A stretch of 24,565 nucleotides of DNA from a virus. Made by a program: the position numbers and the translations under genes. Within the stretch, counting starts at the first letter, position 1. Each line of letters starts with the position of its first letter. Below the pieces are notes generated by a model. It was not told where the DNA came from. It saw only the letters and a list, made by a program, of their open reading frames with translations, and searched no databases. Location: positions 1 through 24,565 of the IMG/VR virus record IMGVR_UViG_3300046328_000001. One strand, given 5' to 3'. Shown here one piece after another: positions 7,786-15,763 of this stretch.

Positions 7786-8439
7786 ATGAGCGTAATTAAA
7801 GGGCTAAAAGATATCAGTGCACTAATGGATAAGCCAAAGTATGAAAACACAGGACAGAAGGTCCGCTGGGTAAAGCTAGCAGACGGACAGTCAGCAAAGA
7901 TTCGTTTCGTGGAAGAGCTGGACCAGGATTCAGCAAGCTACTCAGAGGCACGTGGCCTATCTGTAGTTATTTCAGAACACACTAATCCAAAGGATTACAA
8001 GCGTAAGGCAGCATGTACAGTTGACTCAGAAGGCCGTTGCTACGGCTGTGAGATGGCTCGTAAGGAGCCTAAGTCAGGCTGGCGTTCACGTCTACGCTTC
8101 TACTGCAACGTGGTCATTGACGACGGTACAGAGGACCCCTACGTGGCTGTTTGGTCGCAGGGCATCTCAAAGCAGTCTGCGTTTAACACTATTCGTGAAT
8201 ATGCACTAGAGACTGGATCTATCTCAAACCTTGAGTGGAAAATCAAGCGTAATGGTCAGGGAACTGAAACCAGCTACACCTTGCTACCAACCAAGCCAGA
8301 CTCAGAGCCTTTCAAGTGGGATGGCATTGAAACATTCAACCTTGAAAAGGTTGTTCGTGAAGTTGCCTACGCAGAGCAGGAAAACTTCTACTTTGGATTT
8401 GACGCTCCGTCAATTACATCAAGCAACACAGATTGGTAA
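7786..8439 (+). CDS. single-stranded-DNA-binding protein, T4 gp32-like zinc site
   Basis: 217 residues. H65, C77, C85 and C88 form a His-Cys-Cys-Cys set very like that of T4 gp32, where the ligands are H64, C77, C87 and C90. Basic and aromatic residues around them (GWRSRLRFYCNVVI) fit ssDNA binding in an OB fold. It would coat the template at the fork and assist RecA. Unlike gp32 it does not end in a strongly acidic tail (the end is SITSSNTDW). It has its own strong promoter, AAGGAG five bases-plus before the ATG, and a downstream hairpin, which fits a protein made in large amounts. Position between primase and polymerase supports the call; sequence similarity outside the zinc site is not obvious. 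Confidence 0.7.
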   Translation: MSVIKGLKDISALMDKPKYENTGQKVRWVKLADGQSAKIRFVEELDQDSASYSEARGLSVVISEHTNPKDYKRKAACTVDSEGRCYGCEMARKEPKSGWRSRLRFYCNVVIDDGTEDPYVAVWSQGISKQSAFNTIREYALETGSISNLEWKIKRNGQGTETSYTLLPTKPDSEPFKWDGIETFNLEKVVREVAYAEQENFYFGFDAPSITSSNTDW

Positions 8440-8454
8440 TCTAAATAGATTCGT

Positions 8455-8480
8455 GGGGGGCAGCTTAACAACTGCTCCCC
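8455..8480 (+). terminator. hairpin after the SSB gene, probable terminator
   Basis: A nine-base-pair stem (8455-8463 with 8472-8480, one G-T wobble) with an eight-base loop, 15 bases after the SSB stop. The following T-run is weak (ATTTCTGCTT), so termination may be partial or factor dependent. A promoter for dnaE begins 9 bases downstream. Confidence 0.6.
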
Positions 8481-8488
8481 ATTTCTGC

Positions 8489-8517
8489 TTGACAAATACT
8501 AATGAATATGACATACT
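8489..8517 (+). promoter_or_regulatory. promoter for the dnaE-mazG-recA operon
   Basis: Perfect TTGACA (8489-8494). The -10 is less clear: CATACT (8512-8517) at a 17-base spacing or TACTGT (8514-8519) at 19. The leader contains AAAGGA (8541-8546) five bases before the ATG at 8552. Confidence 0.6.
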
Positions 8518-8551
8518 GTTATAACAACATAAACCTACTAAAAGGAAATTA

Positions 8552-11500
8552 ATGAGTTACGCTGGACTTCACGTACACACACACTACTCGCTATTTGACG
8601 GAATTGCCACACCACAGGAATATGTGGACCGTGCCGTAGAGCTGGGAATGCCAGCTATCGCAATCACTGACCACGGTTCGCTATCTGGCCACCGTGAAAT
8701 GTATCGTACTGCTAAGGCTGCAGGCATCAAGCCTATCCTTGGTATTGAGGGGTACATCACCAAGGATCGTTTTAATCACGAAGACAAGAAGGAAAAGAAT
8801 GACCTTCTTGACCTTAACTACAACCACCTTATTATCCTTGCTAAGAATGCAAAGGGTCTAGAGAACCTTAACAAGCTTAATGAACTTGCATGGACAGAGG
8901 GTTTCTACAAGAAGCCTCGTATGGACTGGCAGATTCTAGAGCAGTATAAAGAGGGACTAATCATTACCTCTGGCTGTCTATCAGGATTCCTTGCCAAAGC
9001 AATTGAAGCAGAGAACCTTGCTGTTGCAAAGGAGCACATCCAGTGGGCCAAGAAGACCTTTGGAGACGATTATTACATTGAGGTAATGCCACACAACCCT
9101 GCAGAAGTAAACAAGCTCCTGCTGGATCTGGCAGATGAATTTGGGGTAACTCCAGTAGTGACTCCAGACTGCCACCACGCAGACACCTCCCAGAAAGAAA
9201 TTCAGGAACTTAAGCTAATCCTAAACTCATACTCTAACAAGACTGAGAAGGATGTTAGCTACCAAGAGTCAACTAAGTACGATACTCTTATGGAGCGACT
9301 AGATTACCTGTACGGTGCAGACCGTCAAATGTCATTCAATAAGTTTGACATCCACCTACTATCTGACGAAGAGATGCACAATGCCATGAAGGCACAAGGT
9401 ATTGATCGTGAAGATATGTACCAGGCTACCCTAGATATCGTAGATAAGATTGAAGACTACAACATTCAGGATTACCAGGACCTACTTCCTGTTCAGTATC
9501 AGGATCCAGACGGAGAGCTATATGATTTGGCTATTGCTGGTCTAAAGGCTAGGGGGCTTGCAGACAACCAAGAATACCTAGACCGTCTAGATGAAGAGCT
9601 TCGCATCATCAAGGACAAGAAGTTTGGACCTTACTTCCTAGTCGTACGCTCTATGATTGCATGGGCTAAAAAGGAAGGCATCATGGTAGGCCCAGGACGT
9701 GGTTCTGCTGCTGGTTCATTGCTTTGCTATGCTCTAGAGATTACAGACATTGATCCTATCGTTCATGGTCTGCTGTTCTTCCGTTTTATTAACCCAGAAC
9801 GTGCAGACTTCCCAGATATTGATACAGACATCCAGGACTCACGTCGTGAAGAAGTAAAGGACTATCTGGTTCGCCAGTACCGTCACGTAGCGTCTATCGC
9901 AACATTCCTTGAGTTCAAGGGCAAGGGTATGGTTCGTGACATTGCTCGTGTGCTAAATATTCCACTTGCTGACGTTAACAAGGTATTGAAGCTTGTTGAT
10001 GACTGGGATGACTACTGTAACTCAAAGCAGACTCAGGAGTTCCGTGAGAAGTACCCAGAGGTTGAGGTGTATGGAGAAAAGCTTCGTGGCCGTATCCGTG
10101 GTACTGGTATTCACGCTGCTGGTGTTGTAACATCTAAGGAGCCAATCTTTAAGTTTGCTCCACTAGAAACTCGCACGGCACCAGGAACCAAGGAACGTAT
10201 TCCAGTAGTAGCAGTAGACATGGCAGAAGCAGAGAAAATTGGTCTAATTAAGATTGATGCTCTTGGTCTAAAGACCTTGTCTGTTATTCAGGACACTTTG
10301 GCTATCATTAAAGATCGCACAGGGGAAGATATTGACCTACACAAGATTAATATGGAGGATGCAAACATCTACCGTATGCTATCAGATGGATACACGAAGG
10401 GTGTGTTCCAGTGTGAAGCGACACCATATACAAATCTTCTAATCAAGATGGGCGTAAAGAACTTTGCAGAACTTGCTGCATCTAACGCTCTTGTTCGTCC
10501 AGGTGCCATGAACACCATTGGTAAGGACTACATTGCTCGTAAGCACGGTAAGCAAAACATCTCTTACCACCACCAGCTAATGAAGTCATTCACCATTGAC
10601 ACCTATGGTTGTGTATTGTATCAGGAACAGGTTATGCTTGCCTGTACGGAGCTTGGTGGCATGACAATGGTTGAGGCGGACAAGGTTCGTAAGATCATTG
10701 GTAAGAAGAAAGATGCCAAGGAGTTTGACCAGTTTAAGGATAAGTTCGTAAAGGGTGCGTCACAGCACGTACGCCCAGAAGTTGCAGAAGAACTATGGCA
10801 TGACTTTGAGGCCCACGCAGGGTACTCATTTAACAAGTCTCACGCTGTAGCATACTCTACACTATCATACTGGACCGCATGGTTGAAGTATAACTACCCA
10901 CTAGAGTTCATGTACTCTCTGCTAAAGAACGAGAGTGACAAGGACGCACGTACAGAGTATTTGATTGAGGCAAAGCGTATGGGTATTCCTGTTCGTCTGC
11001 CACACATCAACGACTCAGACGTTGACTTCAAGATTGAGGGCAAGGGTATCCGCTTTGGACTAAGTGCTATTAAGTTTATTAGTGATAACATCGCTAACAA
11101 GTACATTGCAGCACGTCCGTTCAAGTCATACAAGGAGCTAGAAGAGTTTACTTTTGGCAAGGGTAATGGAGTTAACTCACGAGCACTGGCAGCACTAAAG
11201 CTAGTTGGTGCAGCAACCTTTGAGGATAACCCACGTAATGATGAAGAGATTAAAGAAAATCTTTACGAGTACCTGAACCTGCCAGAGTTCAACATCTCTA
11301 TTCCACAGCACTTCTATCCATTCATTAATGACATTGAAGAGTTTGAGGAGAAGGGGTCATTCATTGTAATGGGTATGGTCAAGACAATTAAGCGTGGCCA
11401 GGGTTGGTCACGTGTTGAGATCCTAGACAAGACTGGATCAGTTGGAATATTTGATGAGGAGCAGACAGCCATTGAGGCTGGTAGAACTTATCTGATGCTG

Positions 11501-11830
11501 GCTAGCGATAACAGAATCGTATCTGCAGTTCCTGTGGATGAGATTAAGGGGTCAGACTCGTCATTGATTAAGTTCTTGAACTATCGCCAACTGCCCTACA
11601 AGGAAGATGAGATGTATGTTGTATCCTTTAGACCACGTGTAACAAAGGCAGGCAAGAAGATGGCATCGCTAACACTAGCGGATGCAAGTCGTGAACTTCA
11701 CCCAGTAACAGTTTTCCCAACAGCCTTTCCAAAGGCATACATGAAGATTGACGAAGGTAAGGCTTACAAATTTAGCTTTGGTAAGACCAAAGATGGAACA
11801 GTAATTATGGAGGATGTAGAAAATGTTTAG
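8552..11830 (+). CDS. dnaE: DNA polymerase III alpha subunit (C-family replicative polymerase)
   Basis: 1092 residues. The N-terminal PHP domain keeps its metal ligands (H7, H9 in HVHTHYS; D40-H41 in ITDHG; E66 in GIEGY; PDCHHAD near 208), so it could act as a proofreading exonuclease as in actinobacterial DnaE1. The polymerase core shows GPGRGSAAGSLL near 380, the Asp pair D424/D426 in PDIDTDIQD and the third Asp D569 in IGLIKIDALGL. A helix-hairpin-helix region and an OB domain (about 930-1000) follow. It is a little shorter than E. coli DnaE (1160). No clamp or clamp loader is encoded in the window, so host ones are probably used. It overlaps the MazG-like gene by 8 bases. Confidence 0.95.
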   Translation: MSYAGLHVHTHYSLFDGIATPQEYVDRAVELGMPAIAITDHGSLSGHREMYRTAKAAGIKPILGIEGYITKDRFNHEDKKEKNDLLDLNYNHLIILAKNAKGLENLNKLNELAWTEGFYKKPRMDWQILEQYKEGLIITSGCLSGFLAKAIEAENLAVAKEHIQWAKKTFGDDYYIEVMPHNPAEVNKLLLDLADEFGVTPVVTPDCHHADTSQKEIQELKLILNSYSNKTEKDVSYQESTKYDTLMERLDYLYGADRQMSFNKFDIHLLSDEEMHNAMKAQGIDREDMYQATLDIVDKIEDYNIQDYQDLLPVQYQDPDGELYDLAIAGLKARGLADNQEYLDRLDEELRIIKDKKFGPYFLVVRSMIAWAKKEGIMVGPGRGSAAGSLLCYALEITDIDPIVHGLLFFRFINPERADFPDIDTDIQDSRREEVKDYLVRQYRHVASIATFLEFKGKGMVRDIARVLNIPLADVNKVLKLVDDWDDYCNSKQTQEFREKYPEVEVYGEKLRGRIRGTGIHAAGVVTSKEPIFKFAPLETRTAPGTKERIPVVAVDMAEAEKIGLIKIDALGLKTLSVIQDTLAIIKDRTGEDIDLHKINMEDANIYRMLSDGYTKGVFQCEATPYTNLLIKMGVKNFAELAASNALVRPGAMNTIGKDYIARKHGKQNISYHHQLMKSFTIDTYGCVLYQEQVMLACTELGGMTMVEADKVRKIIGKKKDAKEFDQFKDKFVKGASQHVRPEVAEELWHDFEAHAGYSFNKSHAVAYSTLSYWTAWLKYNYPLEFMYSLLKNESDKDARTEYLIEAKRMGIPVRLPHINDSDVDFKIEGKGIRFGLSAIKFISDNIANKYIAARPFKSYKELEEFTFGKGNGVNSRALAALKLVGAATFEDNPRNDEEIKENLYEYLNLPEFNISIPQHFYPFINDIEEFEEKGSFIVMGMVKTIKRGQGWSRVEILDKTGSVGIFDEEQTAIEAGRTYLMLASDNRIVSAVPVDEIKGSDSSLIKFLNYRQLPYKEDEMYVVSFRPRVTKAGKKMASLTLADASRELHPVTVFPTAFPKAYMKIDEGKAYKFSFGKTKDGTVIMEDVENV

Positions 11831-12182
11831 TCAGACACTAGATAGTATGGCCCAGGCTGTACACGAAACAGCAGTAGAAAAGGGATTTTGGAACATTGTT
11901 TCAAAGTCACAGGAGCCAGTTGGAGAAGAGCTTGTAAACATCTTCCTGACCAAACAGCTAATGATGATCGTATCTGAGGCAGTAGAAGTCATGGAGGCTA
12001 TTCGCAAGTCTCATGGACCAGAGGCAATTGCAGATGAGATGGCAGACATTGTTATACGTACCCTAGACCTATACCAAGGTCTAAAAGATTTGGAGTATGT
12101 AAACACAGACCTACAGGCAGCCTTCAATAACAAGACTAGCTTTAACTTAACACGACCAGAGAGAAACGGAGTAAAGTTCTAA
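11823..12182 (+). CDS. MazG-like nucleotide pyrophosphohydrolase
   Basis: 119 residues, all helical. The metal-binding motif of the MazG/dUTPase-like superfamily is present: E52-x2-E55 (SEAVEVMEAI) and E72-x2-D75 (DEMADIVI). The C-terminal RPERNGVKF is typical of small phage MazG-like enzymes. It would hydrolyse nucleoside triphosphates to monophosphates, either cleaning the dNTP pool or acting on regulatory nucleotides. GGAGG (11809-11813) inside the end of dnaE lies nine bases before the ATG. It lies between polymerase and RecA with an 8-base and a 1-base overlap. Confidence 0.85.
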   Translation: MFSQTLDSMAQAVHETAVEKGFWNIVSKSQEPVGEELVNIFLTKQLMMIVSEAVEVMEAIRKSHGPEAIADEMADIVIRTLDLYQGLKDLEYVNTDLQAAFNNKTSFNLTRPERNGVKF

Positions 12183-13195
12183 TGACAACAATGGAAGAAG
12201 CTTTAGCAGCATTGGATCCACGCATCCGTAAGCGTTTGTCTAACGGCGTTGGTTTTAAAACAGAGTTCTTGAAGACTCCAAGTCATGGACTTAACCGTGC
12301 ACTCAATGGTGGACTGCCAATGGGTAGACAGGTGCTAATCTGGGGATCTAAGTCATCAGCCAAGTCATCGCTATGTCTACAGATGATTGGCGATGCTCAG
12401 GCAGAGGGCAAGCTTTGTGCATGGATTGATGCTGAGATGTCATACTCTGAAGAGTGGGCAAAGTCTTTGGGGGTAGACACAGATAACCTCATCGTATCAC
12501 AAGCACGTACTATCAATGAGATGGTAGATGTAGGAACCAACCTAATGAACGCAGGTGTTGACTTGATTGTGGTAGACTCTATCACATCCCTGCTACCTGC
12601 AATCTACTTTGAGAAGGGAACAGATGAACTTAAAGAGTTGGAAAACACCAAGCAAATTGGAGCAGAATCTAGAGACTTTAGTAATGCGTGGAAGATGCTT
12701 AATTACGCAAACAATAAAGTTAAGCCAACTATGCTGGTCCTTATCAGTCAATCTCGTAACAATATTAGTGCTATGTATACTAGTCAGCAGCCAAGCGGTG
12801 GCCAGGCTACTAAGTTTTACAGTTCTACCGTCATTAAACTATTTAGCTCTGAGTCTGATAACCAAGCGATCAAAGGTAAGATTGCTGTGGGAGACAAGCT
12901 CATTGAGGAAAAGGTTGGTCGCAAAGTTCGTTGGGAAGTACAATTTAGTAAGACAAGTCCTGCGTTTCAAAGTGGCGAATACGATTTCTATTTCAGAGGC
13001 CCTCTATTGGGTATTGATAGCGTGGGCGATCTTGTGGACACTGCAGAGATGATGGGTATCGTAGAGCGTACAGGAGCCTGGTACATCCTACCAGATGGAT
13101 CTAAGGTCCAGGGTAGAGAAGCATTTGTAAACCGTGTAAGAGAAGACCTAGATCTTCAAGATTCAATTAGGGCTAAGGTCAATGGCGAAGTATAA
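12182..13195 (+). CDS. recA: RecA-family recombinase
   Basis: 337 residues, close to bacterial RecA (about 350). The motor is recognisable: Walker A GSKSSAKS (55-62), catalytic Glu in IDAEM (E85), Walker B LIVVDS (D132), loop 2 region with SGGQATKFYSS (about 205-215). It would form a filament on ssDNA and carry out strand exchange with the SSB and nucleases encoded nearby. The Walker A has Ala60 where the family has Gly (GxxxxGKS/T), which may alter ATP turnover. There is no obvious C-terminal acidic tail. The start overlaps the preceding stop (TAATG). Confidence 0.92.
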   Translation: MTTMEEALAALDPRIRKRLSNGVGFKTEFLKTPSHGLNRALNGGLPMGRQVLIWGSKSSAKSSLCLQMIGDAQAEGKLCAWIDAEMSYSEEWAKSLGVDTDNLIVSQARTINEMVDVGTNLMNAGVDLIVVDSITSLLPAIYFEKGTDELKELENTKQIGAESRDFSNAWKMLNYANNKVKPTMLVLISQSRNNISAMYTSQQPSGGQATKFYSSTVIKLFSSESDNQAIKGKIAVGDKLIEEKVGRKVRWEVQFSKTSPAFQSGEYDFYFRGPLLGIDSVGDLVDTAEMMGIVERTGAWYILPDGSKVQGREAFVNRVREDLDLQDSIRAKVNGEV

Positions 13196-13361
13196 CGTTT
13201 ATGCAGGCAAGTTTAAGTGCCAGGTTTGTAACCAAGAGGTGACATCTCTAAGGTCATATCCAGAGGCAAAAGAGCTAACCTGGATGTGTTCTGAGAAGCA
13301 TATGAGTAGGGTAAGCCTTAACACTAAAAAGACTAAGAAGGATTATGAGCGAGAAGAGTGA
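13182..13361 (+). CDS. 59-residue zinc-finger protein
   Basis: A short gene overlapping the end of recA by 14 bases. C13-x2-C16 and C36-x3-H40 form a C-C-C-H zinc site (KCQVCNQEV ... WMCSEKH). The C-terminus is Lys/Glu rich (NTKKTKKDYEREE). The function is unknown; a DNA-binding accessory role is possible because of the basic tail and location. It is a real gene by its overlaps on both sides and the preserved Cys/His pattern. Confidence 0.65.
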   Translation: MAKYNVYAGKFKCQVCNQEVTSLRSYPEAKELTWMCSEKHMSRVSLNTKKTKKDYEREE

Positions 13362-13632
13362 GTCTAAAAGACTTGGAGCCAAGCAACACAAGAACTCAGG
13401 TAGAGGAACCCACAAGGGAGATGCAACTTGGGAAAACTTCACGGTTGACTTCAAGGAGGTTGGCAAGTCATTTACCCTAAATAAAGAGGTATGGGCTAAG
13501 GCAACCACAGACGCTATTCGTAATGGCAATGATCCAGCTATCGTAGTGGTCATTGGCGACAGCGGAATCAAGACAAGATTGGCCATAATAGAGCTCTCCT
13601 TACTTGACCAGATACTGGCTGATGGTGTATAA
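13345..13632 (+). CDS. putative Holliday-junction resolvase-like PD-(D/E)XK nuclease
   Basis: 95 residues. The order of motifs resembles Hjc-type resolvases and related PD-(D/E)XK nucleases: a basic N-terminus (KRLGAKQHKNSGRGTHKGD) with D26 in KGDAT, then D35-x-K37 in TVDFKEVGKSF, then helices with a hydrophobic strand (DPAIVVVIGD). A Glu is more usual than Asp35. It would cut branched recombination intermediates. A RuvC-like gene 1.4 kb downstream could have the same role, so the assignment is open. The stop codon lies inside the -10 box of the next promoter. Confidence 0.5.
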   Translation: MSEKSESKRLGAKQHKNSGRGTHKGDATWENFTVDFKEVGKSFTLNKEVWAKATTDAIRNGNDPAIVVVIGDSGIKTRLAIIELSLLDQILADGV

Positions 13633-13633
13633 T
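13604..13633 (+). promoter_or_regulatory. promoter for the second recombination segment
   Basis: TTGACC (13604-13609), 18-base spacer, TATAAT (13628-13633). The TAA stop of the preceding gene (13630-13632) is embedded in the -10 box. The leader carries AAAGGA about nine bases before the ATG at 13663. Confidence 0.7.
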
Positions 13634-13662
13634 AGAAATTACAATATTAAAGGATATTTAAA

Positions 13663-13968
13663 ATGGAACAACAACAAACAACAATAGAAATGGTCAATGG
13701 TCTAACAGAGATCGCTGACTTCATGAACGATGAAGAGCTGACAACAGCCCTAACTTTTATTGCCAAAGTTATTCTTAAACCAGATATCCCCCTCAATGTT
13801 GCTACCGTAGAAATTGTACGCCTACAGGCTATTGCAGCTAAGATGGCGTTCAAGGCTACGTGGCTAACTAACGTAGATAAAGGAGACAGAGCGAAGAAGA
13901 ATATATACTATACAGCAGCAGAGTCAATTAACCAATTGGTCTCAGCCCTGAAGTATATTACTCGCTAG
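13663..13968 (+). CDS. small helical phage protein, unknown function
   Basis: 101 residues, entirely helical by appearance. Visible segments are EMVNGLTEIADFMNDEELTT, IPLNVATVEIVRLQAIAAKM and KKNIYYTAAESINQLVSALK. There is no Cys, signal peptide or catalytic pattern. It resembles conserved small proteins of phage recombination modules but I can give no function. It is the first gene after a good promoter and is followed nine bases later by the Cas4-like nuclease, so a partner role for that nuclease is possible. Confidence 0.6.
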   Translation: MEQQQTTIEMVNGLTEIADFMNDEELTTALTFIAKVILKPDIPLNVATVEIVRLQAIAAKMAFKATWLTNVDKGDRAKKNIYYTAAESINQLVSALKYITR

Positions 13969-13976
13969 GTACTATT

Positions 13977-14786
13977 ATGGCAAACAGTTTATTAAAGCAG
14001 GTAATGCTTAAACCAGTCCAGAAGAAGATTGATTCTTTCTTGGACCCAGAAGAGCTAATTGAAAAGATTCGCTCTGGATATACTATTAACAGAGTTCCAA
14101 AGTTCACACAAAAGAAAACCTTTGCACCATCAACGATCGCATTCTCTCACGGAGAGTGTCCTCGTTACTGGTACCTAGCTTTTACTGGTGGTGTGTTTGA
14201 GGACAATGCTGATGCGTATGGCGGTGCAAACATGACCGCTGGTACAAAGTCACATGAGCGTATCCAGGAAGCAATGGGCAATGTCCCAGACTTCTTGGTA
14301 GACTCAGAATTTAAAATCACCTACAATGATCCTCCAATCTTTGGTTACGGAGACGTAATGCTAAACTGGGGCGGAGAAGAACTTCTAGGTGAAATTAAGA
14401 CTATGCCAAACGAAGGGTTTGAGTATAGAAAGCAAGCAGGTAAGCCAAAGACTGGCCACCTGATTCAGTTGCTTATCTATATGAAGATTCTTGGCAAGTC
14501 AAAGGCAGTTCTTATATATGAGAATAAGAATAATCACGATTTGTTGATTCTGCCAATTGAGGTAACTCCTGGTAGTTACTATGTACAGTGGGTAAACCAA
14601 GCATTTGATTGGATGCGTGAAGTTCGTAAGGCATGGGAAGATAAGACTCTTCCTACCAAGAACTATCGTTCTAACTCAAAGATCTGCAAGACATGTCCGT
14701 TAAGGTCTGTATGTGATCAAGCTGGCGAGGGGCTAATCAAGATTAAGTCTTTGGAGCCACTAGATGAAACAATGTCAATGGTGTGA
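13977..14786 (+). CDS. Cas4/RecB-like PD-(D/E)XK exonuclease with Fe-S cluster
   Basis: 269 residues. Nuclease motifs are in order: His in KSHERI (H93), Asp in GYGDVML (D126), E139-x-K141 in GEIKT, and QLLIY (Q164, Y168). Four cysteines, C61 in GECPRYW and C237, C240, C246 in CKTCPLRSVC, match the 4Fe-4S site of Cas4 and AddB-type nucleases. The enzyme would resect DNA ends to give single strands for RecA, or process replication ends. No CRISPR array or other cas gene is present, so a CRISPR role is not indicated. Confidence 0.85.
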   Translation: MANSLLKQVMLKPVQKKIDSFLDPEELIEKIRSGYTINRVPKFTQKKTFAPSTIAFSHGECPRYWYLAFTGGVFEDNADAYGGANMTAGTKSHERIQEAMGNVPDFLVDSEFKITYNDPPIFGYGDVMLNWGGEELLGEIKTMPNEGFEYRKQAGKPKTGHLIQLLIYMKILGKSKAVLIYENKNNHDLLILPIEVTPGSYYVQWVNQAFDWMREVRKAWEDKTLPTKNYRSNSKICKTCPLRSVCDQAGEGLIKIKSLEPLDETMSMV

Positions 14787-15060
14787 CGCACAGTTCACAA
14801 GCAAGATCTCTTATCAGATTTATTGCTCTGCAACCTGTAGGGAAGCAGCAACAAAAGAAAAGATTGTAGAGCGTTATGCTTTTACAAGAAGAAGTCGTAG
14901 ACACGGCAAGGTCAGGAAGTGTAAGGGCTGCTCTGCTAATCTGTCAGCTTATAATGATGACTCTCTATGCACGGCATGCGTGGTTAATCCAGGCGATGTC
15001 TCCAAGGCACTGAAAGACATTAAGGGGTTTATGAATGGTAAATCTAGCACAGATCAGTAA
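14764..15060 (+). CDS. double zinc-ribbon protein
   Basis: 98 residues with two four-cysteine sites: C4-x2-C7 with C21-x3-C25, and C53-x2-C56 with C69-x2-C72. A very basic linker (YAFTRRSRRHGKVRK) joins them, suggesting nucleic-acid binding. It overlaps the Cas4-like gene by 23 bases and the RuvC-like gene by 26. GGAG (14753-14756) is seven bases before the ATG. It may present DNA to the neighbouring nucleases; that is inference. Confidence 0.7.
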   Translation: MKQCQWCDAQFTSKISYQIYCSATCREAATKEKIVERYAFTRRSRRHGKVRKCKGCSANLSAYNDDSLCTACVVNPGDVSKALKDIKGFMNGKSSTDQ

Positions 15061-15610
15061 GGCTCCCTCACGTGTTTGCTCAATTGATGCAAGCACTAAT
15101 AGCCTAGCCTTTGCAATCTTTTCTGATAAGAAGCTAACTTCGTTTGGCAAGATTGAGTTCTCTGGAAAGAACACCTTTCAGAAGGTTGGAGATGCATCTA
15201 GAAAGACGAAGGCACTCTTTGAAAAGTTTGACATTGACGCAATAGTTATTGAGCATGCGGTTTTTATGAATAGCCCAAAGACTATGGCAGACCTTGCTAT
15301 GGTCCAGGGTGCACTTCTGGGGGCAGCCATGGAGACAGGCATTAAGACAGTTGGCTCTATTAATCCAATCACTTGGCAGATCTATCTTGGCAATGGTAAG
15401 CTAACCAAAGAAGAGAAAGCTGCAATAGTAAAAGACAATCCAGGTAAGTCAGTATCTTGGTATAAGGCCAAAGAGAGAGACTTCCGCAAACGAAGAACTA
15501 TTAACATTCTTAATATTAATTACAATACTAGCGTTAGTGATAATGACGTAGCTGATGCGATTGGCATTGGGCATTACGCAATTAATAACTGGGGAAAGAT
15601 TGACAAATAA
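15035..15610 (+). CDS. RuvC-like Holliday-junction resolvase
   Basis: 191 residues, close to RuvC (about 170). The RNase H-fold acidic residues are all visible: D18 in SIDAST, E73 in IVIEHAVF, and D171 and D174 in DNDVADAIGIG. The GKxxK-type basic region (KLTKEEKAAIVKD) fits. It would resolve four-way junctions, trimming branched replicating DNA before packaging. AAGGGG (15022-15027) is seven bases before the ATG at 15035. The next gene follows with no gap. Confidence 0.85.
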   Translation: MVNLAQISKAPSRVCSIDASTNSLAFAIFSDKKLTSFGKIEFSGKNTFQKVGDASRKTKALFEKFDIDAIVIEHAVFMNSPKTMADLAMVQGALLGAAMETGIKTVGSINPITWQIYLGNGKLTKEEKAAIVKDNPGKSVSWYKAKERDFRKRRTINILNINYNTSVSDNDVADAIGIGHYAINNWGKIDK

Positions 15611-15763
15611 ATGGCAAAGCTATATACTAATGAGGCATGGTTAAAGAAACGCTACTGGATGGACAAGAAGAGTCCTGAAGAGATAGCAAAAGAGTGTGGG
15701 ACAAGCGTAGAGACTATTTACGTTTATCTTGCTAAGTTTAAGTTGAGAAGATCAAGACGATGA
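15611..15763 (+). CDS. 50-residue helix-turn-helix protein
   Basis: The ATG follows the RuvC-like stop directly. The sequence WLKKRYWMDKKSPEEIAKEC continues into GTSVETIYVYLAKFKLRR, a clear helix-turn-helix (about residues 20-47) like those of resolvases and homing endonuclease DNA-binding parts, with a basic end. There is no catalytic domain. It overlaps the next ATG by four bases (ATGA). It could be a small regulator or a DNA-binding partner; function unknown. Confidence 0.6.
   Translation: MAKLYTNEAWLKKRYWMDKKSPEEIAKECGTSVETIYVYLAKFKLRRSRR

Noticed and set aside
13977-14786. Cas4 as part of a CRISPR system
   Set aside because: No cas1, cas2, effector or array is present; Cas4-like nucleases are common in phage recombination modules.
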